From an uncultured Pelagibacteraceae bacterium (GTDB lineage: Bacteria > Pseudomonadota > Alphaproteobacteria > Pelagibacterales > Pelagibacteraceae): DNA of 64,000 nucleotides. Below are positions 26,031 to 34,732 of the stretch, piece after piece. The notes under the pieces are model-generated. The model was not told the DNA's origin, did not search any database, and worked only from the letters and a program-made list of their open reading frames with translations. Each line of letters opens with the position of its first letter. Position 1 is the stretch's first letter. A program made the position numbers and the translations under genes. The stretch covers positions 142,805-206,804 of the forward strand of contig CACIRD010000002.1 of the NCBI GenBank assembly GCA_902588965.1, in the 5' to 3' direction.

Positions 26031-28436
26031 ATGGAAAATCATGCAAAAGTAGTAATTATTGGTGGTGGTGTAGTAGGTTGTTCAATTCTTTATCATTTAT
26101 CTAAATTTGGTTTAAAAGATTGTATTTTACTTGAAAGAAATGAACTTACTTCTGGCTCCTCTTGGCATGCTGCTGGTAATGTTCACGTAATTTCATCTGA
26201 TCCAAATATTTCTAGAATGATGGCCTATACAATTGGCTTATATAAAGAGATAGAAAAAGAGTCTGGCCATTCTGTTGGTTTTAAACCAAGTGGAGGTTTT
26301 TATTTAGCATCTAATGAGGTTTGGGCAGAATATTTAAAGCGGGAAAGATCAAAAGCTAGATATATGGGTCTAGACCAAGAATTTATTTCTCTTGATGAAG
26401 TAAAGAAAAAACATCCTTTAATTGATCCTAAAAGATATTTATTAGCTTTGTGGGATCCTATTGATGGTGAAGTTGATCCATCTGGAGTGACATATGCATT
26501 TGCAAAAGCTGCTAAAGTTTATGGTGGAAAATATTATACTCACACCGTTGTAAAAGATACTAAACAAAAACCTGATGGTTCTTGGGACGTATTTACTGAC
26601 AAAGGAAATATTAATGCAGAAATTATTATTAATGCAGGTGGTCTGTGGGCTAGAGAAGTAGGAAATCTTTCTGGAGTAGATCTTCCAGTTCAACCAATGG
26701 AGCATCATTATTTAATAACTGAAAGTATTCCAGAAATTGAAGCGATGGGAGATCAAAGATTACCAATTGGTACAGATTTTGAGGGAAATATATATTTTAG
26801 ACAAGAAGGAAAGGGAATGTTACTTGGCACTTACGAACCTAAGTCAACTCCATGGAAAATAAATGGAACTCCAATGAACTTCGGACATGAATTATTAGAA
26901 CCAAAGTTAGATAACATTCAAGACAGGTTAGCAATAGGATTTGAAAGAATGCCAGCATTAGAAAAAGCTGGAATAAAAAATATAGTTAATGGACCTTTTA
27001 CTTTTGGTCCTGATGGTAGTCCACTTATTGGTCCAGTTCCAGGTATGAAAAATTATTGGGTTGCAGTTGGTGTTATGGCTGGTTTTTGTCAGGGTGGTGG
27101 TGTTGGAAAATGTATCGCTGAATGGATTATAGATGGGGAACCGTCCATTGATGTTTGGGCAATGGATGTAGCTAGGTTTGGTGAATATGCTACTCCACAA
27201 TATGGAACTATTAAATCCTCAGAAAATTATGAGAGACGATTTATTATGACATTTCCAAACGAAACTTTACCTAAAGGAAGAAAACAAAAAACAACCGCAT
27301 TATATGATCGTTTTGTAAATCAAGGAGCAGTAATGGGTGATGGATTTGGTTTAGAGAGCGTTTTATGGTTCGCAAAAAATAAAGAAGATGCCTTTGAAGA
27401 GCCAACTATAAAAAGATCAAGATCTCATAACTACGTATCAAAAGAAGTTATAAATGTTAGAGAAAATGTAGGTGTGATGGAACTTGCAAATTTTTCAAAA
27501 CACGAATTTGAAGGACCTGATGCAAGAAATTTTTTAAACCATATTATGGCTGGTAAAATTCCTAAACCAGGAAGAATTTCTCTTACTCCAATGCTTACTT
27601 ACAGAGGAAAACTTTATGGTGATCTTACTGTATCCTGTATTGATGAAAATAAATTTATGGTTTTCGGTTCTGGGGCTGCTCAAGAAATGCATAGAAGATG
27701 GTTTGAAAGTCATTTAAATAAATTTAAAGTTAATTATAAAAATCGATCAGATGATTTTCATGGTTTAGCAATATCAGGACCTAAATCCAGAGAAGTTTTT
27801 CAAAAAATTGTAAGAGAAGATGTATCAAATAAAAATTTTAAATTTAGAGACTCTAGAAGAATGTTTGTTGGTGGAGTACCAGTAATTGTAAACCGATTAT
27901 CTTTTACTGGTGAGCTGGGATTTGAAATTTATACAGCGCCACATTATCAAATTAAATTGTACGAAGAATTAATGGAAGCTGGTAAAGAATTTAATATTCA
28001 ACCCTTTGGTTTAAGAGCATTAATGTCTATGCGTCTTGAAAAAAATTGGGGTGCCTGGACACTTGATTATAGACCAGACTTTACTGCAAAAGAGACAGGA
28101 TTGGATGTATTCATTGATTGGGATAAAGATTTTGTAGGAAAAAATTTTGCAAAAAAAGATGAAAGCAAAAATAAACTTACACCATTAATTGTAGAAACAA
28201 ATGATATTGACGTCACAAATAACGAAGCGGTATTAAAAAATGGAAAAGCTATTGGATACGTAACTTCAGGAGGTTTTGCACATTTTACAAATAAAAGTGT
28301 TGCGTTTTCATATCTTGATAGCGAAGAAATAAGTTCAGAGAAAGGAATTCAAGTGGAAATAAATGGAGACTTGTTTAACTCTTCAATAATAAAATCACCA
28401 CTTTATGATCCAACAGGACAAAAGATGAGAAGTTGA
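26031..28436 (+). CDS. Dimethylglycine/sarcosine dehydrogenase-type flavoprotein
   Basis: A two-domain enzyme of 801 residues: an N-terminal FAD-dependent DAO-type oxidoreductase and a C-terminal GcvT-like folate domain. VVIIGGGVVGCSILYHL (about residues 7-23) binds FAD. The histidine in SSWHAAGN near 44 is at the position that covalently binds FAD in DMGDH and sarcosine dehydrogenase. The GGFYLASN segment near 88 leans to the sarcosine dehydrogenase side. The folate domain starts near residue 430 (VRENVGVMELANFSK). It demethylates an N-methylglycine, passing formaldehyde to THF and electrons to ETF. The exact substrate is unresolved, but the BHMT neighbour suggests dimethylglycine. Confidence 0.88.
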   Translation: MENHAKVVIIGGGVVGCSILYHLSKFGLKDCILLERNELTSGSSWHAAGNVHVISSDPNISRMMAYTIGLYKEIEKESGHSVGFKPSGGFYLASNEVWAEYLKRERSKARYMGLDQEFISLDEVKKKHPLIDPKRYLLALWDPIDGEVDPSGVTYAFAKAAKVYGGKYYTHTVVKDTKQKPDGSWDVFTDKGNINAEIIINAGGLWAREVGNLSGVDLPVQPMEHHYLITESIPEIEAMGDQRLPIGTDFEGNIYFRQEGKGMLLGTYEPKSTPWKINGTPMNFGHELLEPKLDNIQDRLAIGFERMPALEKAGIKNIVNGPFTFGPDGSPLIGPVPGMKNYWVAVGVMAGFCQGGGVGKCIAEWIIDGEPSIDVWAMDVARFGEYATPQYGTIKSSENYERRFIMTFPNETLPKGRKQKTTALYDRFVNQGAVMGDGFGLESVLWFAKNKEDAFEEPTIKRSRSHNYVSKEVINVRENVGVMELANFSKHEFEGPDARNFLNHIMAGKIPKPGRISLTPMLTYRGKLYGDLTVSCIDENKFMVFGSGAAQEMHRRWFESHLNKFKVNYKNRSDDFHGLAISGPKSREVFQKIVREDVSNKNFKFRDSRRMFVGGVPVIVNRLSFTGELGFEIYTAPHYQIKLYEELMEAGKEFNIQPFGLRALMSMRLEKNWGAWTLDYRPDFTAKETGLDVFIDWDKDFVGKNFAKKDESKNKLTPLIVETNDIDVTNNEAVLKNGKAIGYVTSGGFAHFTNKSVAFSYLDSEEISSEKGIQVEINGDLFNSSIIKSPLYDPTGQKMRS

Positions 28437-29065
28437 TGGCACAAAAAGACGTAGGAAACAAAATACCAATATATAAATTAAAAAAAACCGATGAGGTAAT
28501 GAAGTATTATGACGATTGGGGACAAGAAAATAAATATGATAAGGACATGCTTGATTGGAACTATACTGGTCCAAAAGAAACTACCGAAACATTTATTAAA
28601 TATCAAAAAAATAAACATGCTAAAATTTATGACGCTGGATGTGGCACAGGATTAGTTGGTGTTGAGTTAAAAAAATTTGGGTATCATAATTTTTATGGTG
28701 CAGATCTTTCAAAAAAACTTTTAGATTTGGTACCTTCTCAACTTTACAAAAAACTTGATCAAGTAGATTTAAATAAACATATCGACGAAGAAAATGATAC
28801 TTTTGATGCCGTAATGTGTGTTGGGACTTTTACATTTGGACACGTTAAACCTCCTGCTTTAGATGAATTTATAAGAATCACCAAAAATAAAGGACATATC
28901 TGTTTTACAATAAACGAAGGAATACACCAAGAGTACGGCTTTGATAAAAAAATTGAACAATTAAATAATGAAAATAAATGGAAAGAAATCGAATTTTTTA
29001 AATCTGACTATATTGCAAGTAAAGATGTGAATGCTTGGCTTGGGTTATATGAAGTGATAAAATAA
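28436..29065 (+). CDS. Class I SAM-dependent methyltransferase
   Basis: A 209-residue Rossmann methyltransferase. The SAM-binding motif I, IYDAGCGTGLVG, lies at about residues 61-72, with GADLSKKLLDL near 86 as motif II and FDAVMCVGTFTFGHV near 120 as the post-I region. ATG at 28436, in a TGATG overlap with the preceding gene, is preferred over a TTG one codon earlier. It sits inside a demethylation operon, so a methyl-group-consuming or salvage role is possible, but no substrate can be named. It resembles the small Methyltransf_11/25 family proteins. Confidence 0.83.
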   Translation: MAQKDVGNKIPIYKLKKTDEVMKYYDDWGQENKYDKDMLDWNYTGPKETTETFIKYQKNKHAKIYDAGCGTGLVGVELKKFGYHNFYGADLSKKLLDLVPSQLYKKLDQVDLNKHIDEENDTFDAVMCVGTFTFGHVKPPALDEFIRITKNKGHICFTINEGIHQEYGFDKKIEQLNNENKWKEIEFFKSDYIASKDVNAWLGLYEVIK

Positions 29066-29068
29066 GTT

Positions 29069-30244
29069 ATGTCTGAAATTTATAATATAATAGACAAAAA
29101 AAAACTAGATGTTGTAAGCAACTCGATTGAAAAAGCTCACGGATTACCAAACGAATGCTACACGAGCAAAGATTATACTTTAATTGAGAGAAAAAAATTA
29201 TTCGAAGATAAGTGGATTGTAGTTGGGGTTGCAAGTTCCATACCAGAAATTGGAGATGTAAAACCAATAGATATTCTTGGGATGCCAATTTTAATTTTAA
29301 GAAATAAACAGAATGAAATTAAAGTTTTCCACAATGTTTGTAGTCATAGAGGAGTAAAACTGGTTTCTAAAAGTGGGAAAATTAATAGCCTTATTCGATG
29401 CCCATATCATTCTTGGTCTTATAGTCTTGATGGAGAACTAATGGCAACACCTCATATTGGAGGTATGAATAAACATTCTGTAGACAGTTTTGATAAATCA
29501 AAAAGTAATCTAAAAGAAATCAAATCTTATATTTGGTTAGATTTAATAATGGTAAATATAAATCAAAATGAGATGTCTTTTGAGGAATATATAAAACCTT
29601 TAAGCGATAGATGGGAAAAATTTTGGCCAATAAAAGATAGAGAATTAATTCATCACTCAAATGATTTTGGATATTTCAAATTAAATGCAAAATGCAATTG
29701 GAAATTTGCAATTGAAAACTATTGTGAAAGTTATCATCTTCCATGGGTGCATCCAGGTTTAAATTCTTACTCAAAAATAGAGGACCATTATCATATACAA
29801 GGTTTACCCAATCGTTTTGCTGGTCAAGGAACAGTTGTTTATAATCCTCAATTTAAAGGAAAAGAAAAACTTCCAAGTTTTCCAAATTGGCCAAAAGATA
29901 AAGAAAATATTGCAGAGTATGTTGCATTGTTCCCAAATGTTATGCTTGGAATTCATAAAGATCATTATTATGCTTATTGGATTGAGCCAATTAATCATGA
30001 GTTTACCCTTGAACATATGGAGCTATATTATGTAGGTGAACAAGCAGCTCAAGCTAGTAAATTTAAATCATTAAGAAAACAAAATCATAAACAATGGGAA
30101 TACATTCAAAAAGAAGATGTTGATATAATACAGGGTATGCAAACTGGCAGAAACTCACCATCATATAATGGAGGAAACTTTTCACCTGTAATGGATAATC
30201 CAACGCATCATTTTCATAAATGGGTAGCTAAAAATTTAATTTAA
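29069..30244 (+). CDS. Rieske non-heme iron oxygenase, alpha subunit (quaternary-amine oxygenase type)
   Basis: A 391-residue ring-hydroxylating-oxygenase-type alpha subunit. The 2Fe-2S Rieske cluster ligands are CSHRG (Cys91, His93) and CPYHSW (Cys111, His114). Mononuclear iron ligands appear in NYCESYHLPWVHPG (His223, His228) with Glu220 in the bridging position and an Asp near 350. Glu rather than Asp at the bridge is, as I recall, found in quaternary-amine oxygenases such as carnitine oxygenase CntA and betaine oxygenase GbcA. Glycine betaine demethylation to dimethylglycine is therefore the leading guess, supported by the neighbours. No ferredoxin/flavin reductase partner is encoded nearby. 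Confidence 0.82.
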   Translation: MSEIYNIIDKKKLDVVSNSIEKAHGLPNECYTSKDYTLIERKKLFEDKWIVVGVASSIPEIGDVKPIDILGMPILILRNKQNEIKVFHNVCSHRGVKLVSKSGKINSLIRCPYHSWSYSLDGELMATPHIGGMNKHSVDSFDKSKSNLKEIKSYIWLDLIMVNINQNEMSFEEYIKPLSDRWEKFWPIKDRELIHHSNDFGYFKLNAKCNWKFAIENYCESYHLPWVHPGLNSYSKIEDHYHIQGLPNRFAGQGTVVYNPQFKGKEKLPSFPNWPKDKENIAEYVALFPNVMLGIHKDHYYAYWIEPINHEFTLEHMELYYVGEQAAQASKFKSLRKQNHKQWEYIQKEDVDIIQGMQTGRNSPSYNGGNFSPVMDNPTHHFHKWVAKNLI

Positions 30245-30245
30245 A

Positions 30246-31481
30246 ATGAAATTTAGTAGAAAAATTGCACCGGAAACTAAAACATCACCAACATTTTTAA
30301 CAAAAAAAAGATTAAAAGAGGATGAGATAAATTTTGAAAAATTAAGATCATATAGACTTGATAGAGTTAGAAAAGAATTACAAAAAAACAATTTAGAAGC
30401 ATGCATACTTTTTGATCCAGTCAATGTTAGATATGCATTGGATACTGCAAATATGAGTGTTTACAATATGCATAATTTAACAAGATATTGTTTTGTACCT
30501 GTTAATGGACCAACAATTTTGTATGAGTATTTCAATTGTGAAATTTTATCAAAACACTTAAATTTAATCGATGAAATTAGACCAGCAATCACCTGGGATT
30601 ATTTTAGTAACGGTGATCAAGCAAATACTCAACTCAAAAAATGGATTAATGAAATTAAAGACTTATCAAATAAATATTTTAAAACTAAAAAAGTTGCAAT
30701 TGATGTATTAAACGGTCCAGCTGTATCTGAACTTAATAAACAAGGTATTGAAGTTTTTGATGCAAAATCAATATTAGAACAAGCAAGAGTAATCAAATCT
30801 CCTGAGGAATTAAAATGTATGAAGGCTGCAATAGAAGTTGCAGAGATCGGTGTTGCGAAAATGCGAGAAGAATTAAAACCTGGTATGACAGAAGATGAAC
30901 TCTGGTCCATACTCCATAAAACAAATATTGAGCATGGTGGAGAATGGATTGAGTGTAGAATATTATCCTCAGGTGAAAGAACTAATCCGTGGATGCAAGA
31001 GAGCAGTAACAAAGTAATGCAAACTGGAGAAATAGTTGCTTTCGATACCGATATGGTTGGTCCATATGGATATTGTGCAGATATTTCAAGATCTTATGTT
31101 GTAGGTCATAAATTTAACGATGAACAAAAAAAATTATATTCAATGGCAATGGAACAAATAGATCATAATGCAAGATTAATTAAACCTGGAATGACTTTTA
31201 AAGAATTTATTCAAAAGTCCTGGTTATTACCTGATGAATATTATGGTAACCGTTACACATGCATGGTTCATGGAATTGGTCTTTGTGATGAGTGGCCTCA
31301 GATTAAATATCCAACTGATGGCGGCGAACAAGGTGGAATGTTCGAAAAAAATATGACCATTACTATTGAGAGCTATATTGGCAAAGTTGGTGGTAAAGAA
31401 GGAGTTAAATTAGAGCAACAATATTTGGTTGGACAAAATGGACTTGAATTAATGTCCCACCATCCTTTAGAAAAAATATAA
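30246..31481 (+). CDS. dddP: M24-family metalloenzyme resembling DMSP lyase DddP
   Basis: A 411-residue creatinase/prolidase-fold protein. The metal ligands line up with DddP both in identity and in spacing: Asp267 and Asp269 in AFDTD, Asp279 in ADISRS, His342 in VHGIGLCDEWP, Glu375 in TIESY and Glu390 in KLEQQY. The Asp proposed as catalytic base in DddP corresponds to Asp348 in HGIGLCD. Further recognisable blocks are LFDPVNVRYALDTANM near 60, and GGEWIECRILSSGERTNPWMQE near 232-253. DddP cleaves DMSP to DMS and acrylate. Other M24 enzymes (creatinase-like) occur in betaine operons, so a non-DMSP substrate is possible. The gene overlaps the next by TAATG. Confidence 0.72.
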   Translation: MKFSRKIAPETKTSPTFLTKKRLKEDEINFEKLRSYRLDRVRKELQKNNLEACILFDPVNVRYALDTANMSVYNMHNLTRYCFVPVNGPTILYEYFNCEILSKHLNLIDEIRPAITWDYFSNGDQANTQLKKWINEIKDLSNKYFKTKKVAIDVLNGPAVSELNKQGIEVFDAKSILEQARVIKSPEELKCMKAAIEVAEIGVAKMREELKPGMTEDELWSILHKTNIEHGGEWIECRILSSGERTNPWMQESSNKVMQTGEIVAFDTDMVGPYGYCADISRSYVVGHKFNDEQKKLYSMAMEQIDHNARLIKPGMTFKEFIQKSWLLPDEYYGNRYTCMVHGIGLCDEWPQIKYPTDGGEQGGMFEKNMTITIESYIGKVGGKEGVKLEQQYLVGQNGLELMSHHPLEKI

Positions 31482-31897
31482 TGAAAATTATTTTAATTAT
31501 GGGTTTGCCTGGCGCAGGTAAAACAACTCTAGCAAATGAACTTGCGCCAATGGTAAATGCAAAAAGATTAAATGCCGATGAAGTAAGAAAAGCTGCAAAT
31601 GATTGGGATTTTTCTGAAGAGGGTAGAAAAAGACAAGCAAAGAGAATGGCAGACTTAGCTTTGAAACTTAAAGAAGAAGGAAATTATGTTGTTGCTGATT
31701 TCATTTGTCCAACACCTGAAGCAAGGAGTTTATTCCCAGCTGATTATTTAGTTTGGGTGGATACAATAAAAAAAGGTAGATTTGATGATACTAATAAAAT
31801 GTTTGTAAAACCAGAAAAATTTAATTTTCATGTAACATCACAAGATGCTAAGAATTGGGCACCAAAAATATTAGAGGATATAAAAAATGAGTTATAA
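31481..31897 (+). CDS. Small P-loop kinase, adenylylsulfate-kinase-like
   Basis: A 138-residue P-loop protein with Walker A GLPGAGKTT at about residues 8-16, LNADEVRKAANDWDFS near 30-45 and VVADFICPTPEARSLF near 70-85. These correspond to motifs of the APS kinase fold, but the protein is shorter than CysC (about 200) and no ATP sulfurylase is adjacent. It ends in an 11-base overlap with a nucleotidyltransferase gene. Kinase and nucleotidyltransferase may act in succession on one small molecule. The substrate is unknown. Confidence 0.75.
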   Translation: MKIILIMGLPGAGKTTLANELAPMVNAKRLNADEVRKAANDWDFSEEGRKRQAKRMADLALKLKEEGNYVVADFICPTPEARSLFPADYLVWVDTIKKGRFDDTNKMFVKPEKFNFHVTSQDAKNWAPKILEDIKNEL

Positions 31898-32261
31898 ATG
31901 GGACAACAAAAAACCAACAGCTCAAATGCTTGGGAGATGGCAGCCATTTCACGACGGACACTATGCCTTATTTAAAGAAATTATTAAAAAAACTGGTCAA
32001 GTTTGTATTCAGATCAGAGATGTTCAAGGAGTGGATGACAATCCTTTTAACTTTGAGGATGTTAAAAAAAAAATAGAAAAAAGATTAAATCCTGAATTCG
32101 AAGGAAGATTTAAAATAATGTTAGTACCAAATATAACTAACATTTGTTATGGCAGAGGTGTAGGATACAAAATTGAAGAAATAGTTTTGCCGGAAGAGAT
32201 ACAAAAAATTTCTGCTACTAAGATTAGGGCTAAAATGAGAGAAGATGGTGATTTAAAATGA
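31887..32261 (+). CDS. Small cytidylyltransferase/NMNAT-fold nucleotidyltransferase
   Basis: A 124-residue HxGH-type nucleotidyltransferase. GRWQPFHDGHYALF (about residues 17-30) is the nucleotide-binding HxGH motif, and the C-terminal ISATKIRAKM is the ISSTxxR motif. It would join a nucleoside monophosphate from ATP or CTP to a phosphorylated substrate. Overlaps of 11 bases with the kinase and 4 bases with the following oxygenase show tight coupling. It is not long enough to be NadD or a sulfurylase. Substrate unknown. Confidence 0.8.
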   Translation: MSYKWDNKKPTAQMLGRWQPFHDGHYALFKEIIKKTGQVCIQIRDVQGVDDNPFNFEDVKKKIEKRLNPEFEGRFKIMLVPNITNICYGRGVGYKIEEIVLPEEIQKISATKIRAKMREDGDLK

Positions 32262-33109
32262 ACAAAAGACTTAAATCTATTGTTGATTTAGAAAAATACC
32301 CAATCCATCAATTAAATTCTTCAAAAATGAAAAATTTAATTCAAAAATGTAAAAATGAATTAAAAGAGTTTAGTTGCTCAACTCTTCCAAATTTTATTCT
32401 ACCAAAGTCATTAAAAATTATGAATAATGAATTAGAAAAACAACTTGATCAAGTTTATATGTCAAATGAGAGTATCAATGCATATCTTTATGCTAAAGAC
32501 GATCCATCTTTACCAAAAGACCATCCCAAAAGAATTTTTATGGAACGTTATAATGGTTATTTAAATTCTGATTGTTTTGCTAGTGACTCTGAAATGAAAT
32601 TTTTATATGAAACCGATGAATTATTAAATTTTGTATCAGCATGTTTGGGTACATACCCCATTTTTAGATGGGCTGATCCATTAGCATGCCATGCGTATAA
32701 TGTCATGAAGCCAGACGGTATACTGCCATGGCATTTTGATAGTTGTGAATTTACATTAAGCTTGATGATTCAAAAACCCCAAAAAGGAGGTATCTTTGAA
32801 TATTGTCCCAACATTCGAGAACCTGGTAATGAAAATTTTGAGGAAGTTAAAAAAGTTATTAACGGAGAACGTAAGAGAGTTCGTCAACTTAAGTTAGAAC
32901 CGGGAGATCTGCAAATATTTAAAGGACGTTTTACTTTGCATAGAGTGACTAAAGTTGAAGGAAAGTTTTCTAGGTACATGTGTATACCTGCATATGTATT
33001 AGATCCGTGGAGAGTAAATACTCCTGAACACTCAAAGGCAATTTACGGTAAAGTTTTACCTATTCATTTGGAGAGAAACAAAGCTAGAGCGGATGGTTTA
33101 ACTGACTAA
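32258..33109 (+). CDS. 2-oxoglutarate/Fe(II)-dependent oxygenase-like protein (HalD/ArpA-like)
   Basis: A 283-residue cupin-fold protein. The likely iron ligands are His and Asp in LPWHFDSCEF (near residue 163-165) and His in TLHRVTKVEG (near 227); GDLQIFKGRF precedes the distal His. The EFTLSLMIQKPQKGGIFEY segment resembles the ArpA/HalD-type oxygenases. In radical halogenases of that group the Asp is replaced by Gly, so the intact HxD points to hydroxylation and not halogenation. It follows the kinase and nucleotidyltransferase genes with an ATGA overlap. Substrate unknown. Confidence 0.7.
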   Translation: MNKRLKSIVDLEKYPIHQLNSSKMKNLIQKCKNELKEFSCSTLPNFILPKSLKIMNNELEKQLDQVYMSNESINAYLYAKDDPSLPKDHPKRIFMERYNGYLNSDCFASDSEMKFLYETDELLNFVSACLGTYPIFRWADPLACHAYNVMKPDGILPWHFDSCEFTLSLMIQKPQKGGIFEYCPNIREPGNENFEEVKKVINGERKRVRQLKLEPGDLQIFKGRFTLHRVTKVEGKFSRYMCIPAYVLDPWRVNTPEHSKAIYGKVLPIHLERNKARADGLTD

Positions 33110-33113
33110 TTTT

Positions 33114-33482
33114 ATGAGTCAGAATGGCAATATAGAACTTTTAACCTGTCATTGTAAAAAAATTAAAATTGAACTTAAATTAGATCAAGGTCTTCAAGAA
33201 CTAGTTAGGTGTAACTGTTCATTGTGCAAAAGAAGAGGATCAATCATGGCAAAAATTGAATTAAAGAATCTTAAAATTATAGAAGGTGAAGATAAATTAT
33301 CTTCCTATAAATTTGGAAAAAAAGAGCATGCCGAACATTTTTTTTGTTCAATTTGTGGAATTTATACACATCATAGATCATTCACTAACCCTGAAAACTA
33401 TGAATTTAACGTTGCCTGTATAGATAATGTTGATACTTTTATATATGAGAATATTCCAGTATTTAATGGTAATAAGTTATAA
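33114..33482 (+). CDS. GFA (glutathione-dependent formaldehyde-activating enzyme) family protein
   Basis: A 122-residue Mss4-fold zinc protein. The Cys pattern CHCKK, RCNCSLCKRRG and CSICGIYTHH (residues about 12, 35-40 and 80-84) is the GFA/CENP-V arrangement. Members are often called S-(hydroxymethyl)glutathione synthases, but most are uncharacterised. In an operon that releases formaldehyde from methylamines a formaldehyde-related role is attractive, though this is inference from context only. Confidence 0.85.
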   Translation: MSQNGNIELLTCHCKKIKIELKLDQGLQELVRCNCSLCKRRGSIMAKIELKNLKIIEGEDKLSSYKFGKKEHAEHFFCSICGIYTHHRSFTNPENYEFNVACIDNVDTFIYENIPVFNGNKL

Positions 33483-34268
33483 ATGAAAAATTTAAAAAAT
33501 ATAGTAATTACAAATAATAAAAATGGTATTAAAACACTTACTATAAATGATCCCAAGACATATAATTCATTATCTTTTACTACTTTAAAATCACTTTTAA
33601 CCGCGTTTAAAAAACTCGACAAAGATAATTTTACAAAAGTAATAATCTTACAAGGAGCAGGAAAGGGATTTAGTGCTGGACATAACTTAAAGGAAGTAAA
33701 AGGGTTAAAAAAGAGGTCAAAGTACTTAAAATTATTTAATCTTTGTTCTAAACTAATGATGCAAATAGTCGAAGGAAGAAAACCAGTTATAGCTAAAGTG
33801 CACGGATCTGCATATGCTGCAGGATGTCAATTAGTAGCAAGTTGCGATTTGGCATATAGTTCTAATAATGCTAGATTTGCAACACCTGGGGTAAATATAG
33901 GTTTGTTTTGTAGTACACCAATGGTTGCGGTTAGTAGAAAGGTTTCAAGAAAAAAAATGATGAAAATGCTTTTAACAGGAGAACCAATCAAGGCGAATTA
34001 CGCAAAAGAGATTGGTTTAATAAACGATCATTTTTCAAAATCAAAAATTAATAAAGAGGTTTTAAAAATTGCAAGTGTGATTGCTTCAAAATCAAATTTG
34101 ACTATTAAAATTGGAAAACAAGCTTTTTATAAGCAGTTAGAGATGCCACTATCTAAAGCATACAGATATACAAGTAAAATGATGAGTTTGAATATGATGG
34201 CAATGGATGCCAAAGAGGGAATATCAGCTTTTTTGGAAAAAAGAAAACCGGTATGGAAAAATAAATGA
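33483..34268 (+). CDS. Enoyl-CoA hydratase/isomerase family protein
   Basis: Crotonase-fold protein of 261 residues, the usual size. LQGAGKGFSAGHNLKEV (about residues 57-73) and the oxyanion-hole region VHGSAYAAGCQLVASCDLAY (near 107-126) are present. Position of the usual catalytic Glu in the second motif reads FATPGVNIGLFCSTP, where Asn-Ile-Gly-Leu replaces the Glu/Pro pattern, so it may not be a plain hydratase. It is followed by an ATGA overlap with the CoA-binding protein. If the DddP-like neighbour makes acrylate, handling of acryloyl-CoA is one conceivable role. Confidence 0.84.
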   Translation: MKNLKNIVITNNKNGIKTLTINDPKTYNSLSFTTLKSLLTAFKKLDKDNFTKVIILQGAGKGFSAGHNLKEVKGLKKRSKYLKLFNLCSKLMMQIVEGRKPVIAKVHGSAYAAGCQLVASCDLAYSSNNARFATPGVNIGLFCSTPMVAVSRKVSRKKMMKMLLTGEPIKANYAKEIGLINDHFSKSKINKEVLKIASVIASKSNLTIKIGKQAFYKQLEMPLSKAYRYTSKMMSLNMMAMDAKEGISAFLEKRKPVWKNK

Positions 34269-34732
34269 CAGATGATCAAATTAAAAAAATTTTTGAAAAA
34301 TCAAAAACAATTGCAATGATTGGGGTGAGTTCAGAAAAAAAAGGTGAAGATCCAAAAAACCTAAAAAGAAAACCAGCAAATATAGTAATGAAATATATGC
34401 AGGATTTTGGATATAAAGTTATACCAATAAACCCTTTTGCAGCTGGTGAAAAAATAAATGGAGAAATTGTAGTAGAAAGTTTAGAAAAAATTTCTGGGCC
34501 AATAGATATAGTTGATATATTTAGACCATCAAAAGAAACACCGGGTTTTGCTGAGCAAGCGGCCAAAATTGGCGCAAAAGCCATATGGTTACAATATGGA
34601 ATTCAGCATGAGCAAGCAAAAAAAATAGCTGAAGATTTTAAAATAGCATATGTTGAAAATAAATGTATTAAACAGGAATACCAAAAACTGTTTAAAAAAT
34701 CTAATCCAGTATTTCCAGTATTGAAAAATTAG
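34265..34732 (+). CDS. CoA-binding domain protein (YccU-like)
   Basis: A 155-residue single-domain protein of the CoA-binding Rossmann type. TIAMIGVSSEKKGEDP near residues 15-30, YKVIPINPFAAGEKINGE near 52-69, VDIVDIFRPSKETPGF near 83 and AIWLQYGIQHEQA near 105 follow the family pattern. It resembles the CoA-binding half of succinyl-CoA-synthetase-type proteins, but the function of stand-alone members is unknown. It overlaps both neighbours by a few bases. Confidence 0.87.
   Translation: MTDDQIKKIFEKSKTIAMIGVSSEKKGEDPKNLKRKPANIVMKYMQDFGYKVIPINPFAAGEKINGEIVVESLEKISGPIDIVDIFRPSKETPGFAEQAAKIGAKAIWLQYGIQHEQAKKIAEDFKIAYVENKCIKQEYQKLFKKSNPVFPVLKN

Noticed and set aside
31481..31897. Call as CysC for sulfate assimilation
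   Set aside because: It is only 138 residues, and no ATP sulfurylase or other sulfate-assimilation genes are nearby; kept as a kinase of unknown substrate.
32258..33109. Radical halogenase of the BesD/HalD type
   Set aside because: The iron motif is His-x-Asp. Halogenases of this type have Gly in the Asp position, so oxygenase is the safer call.
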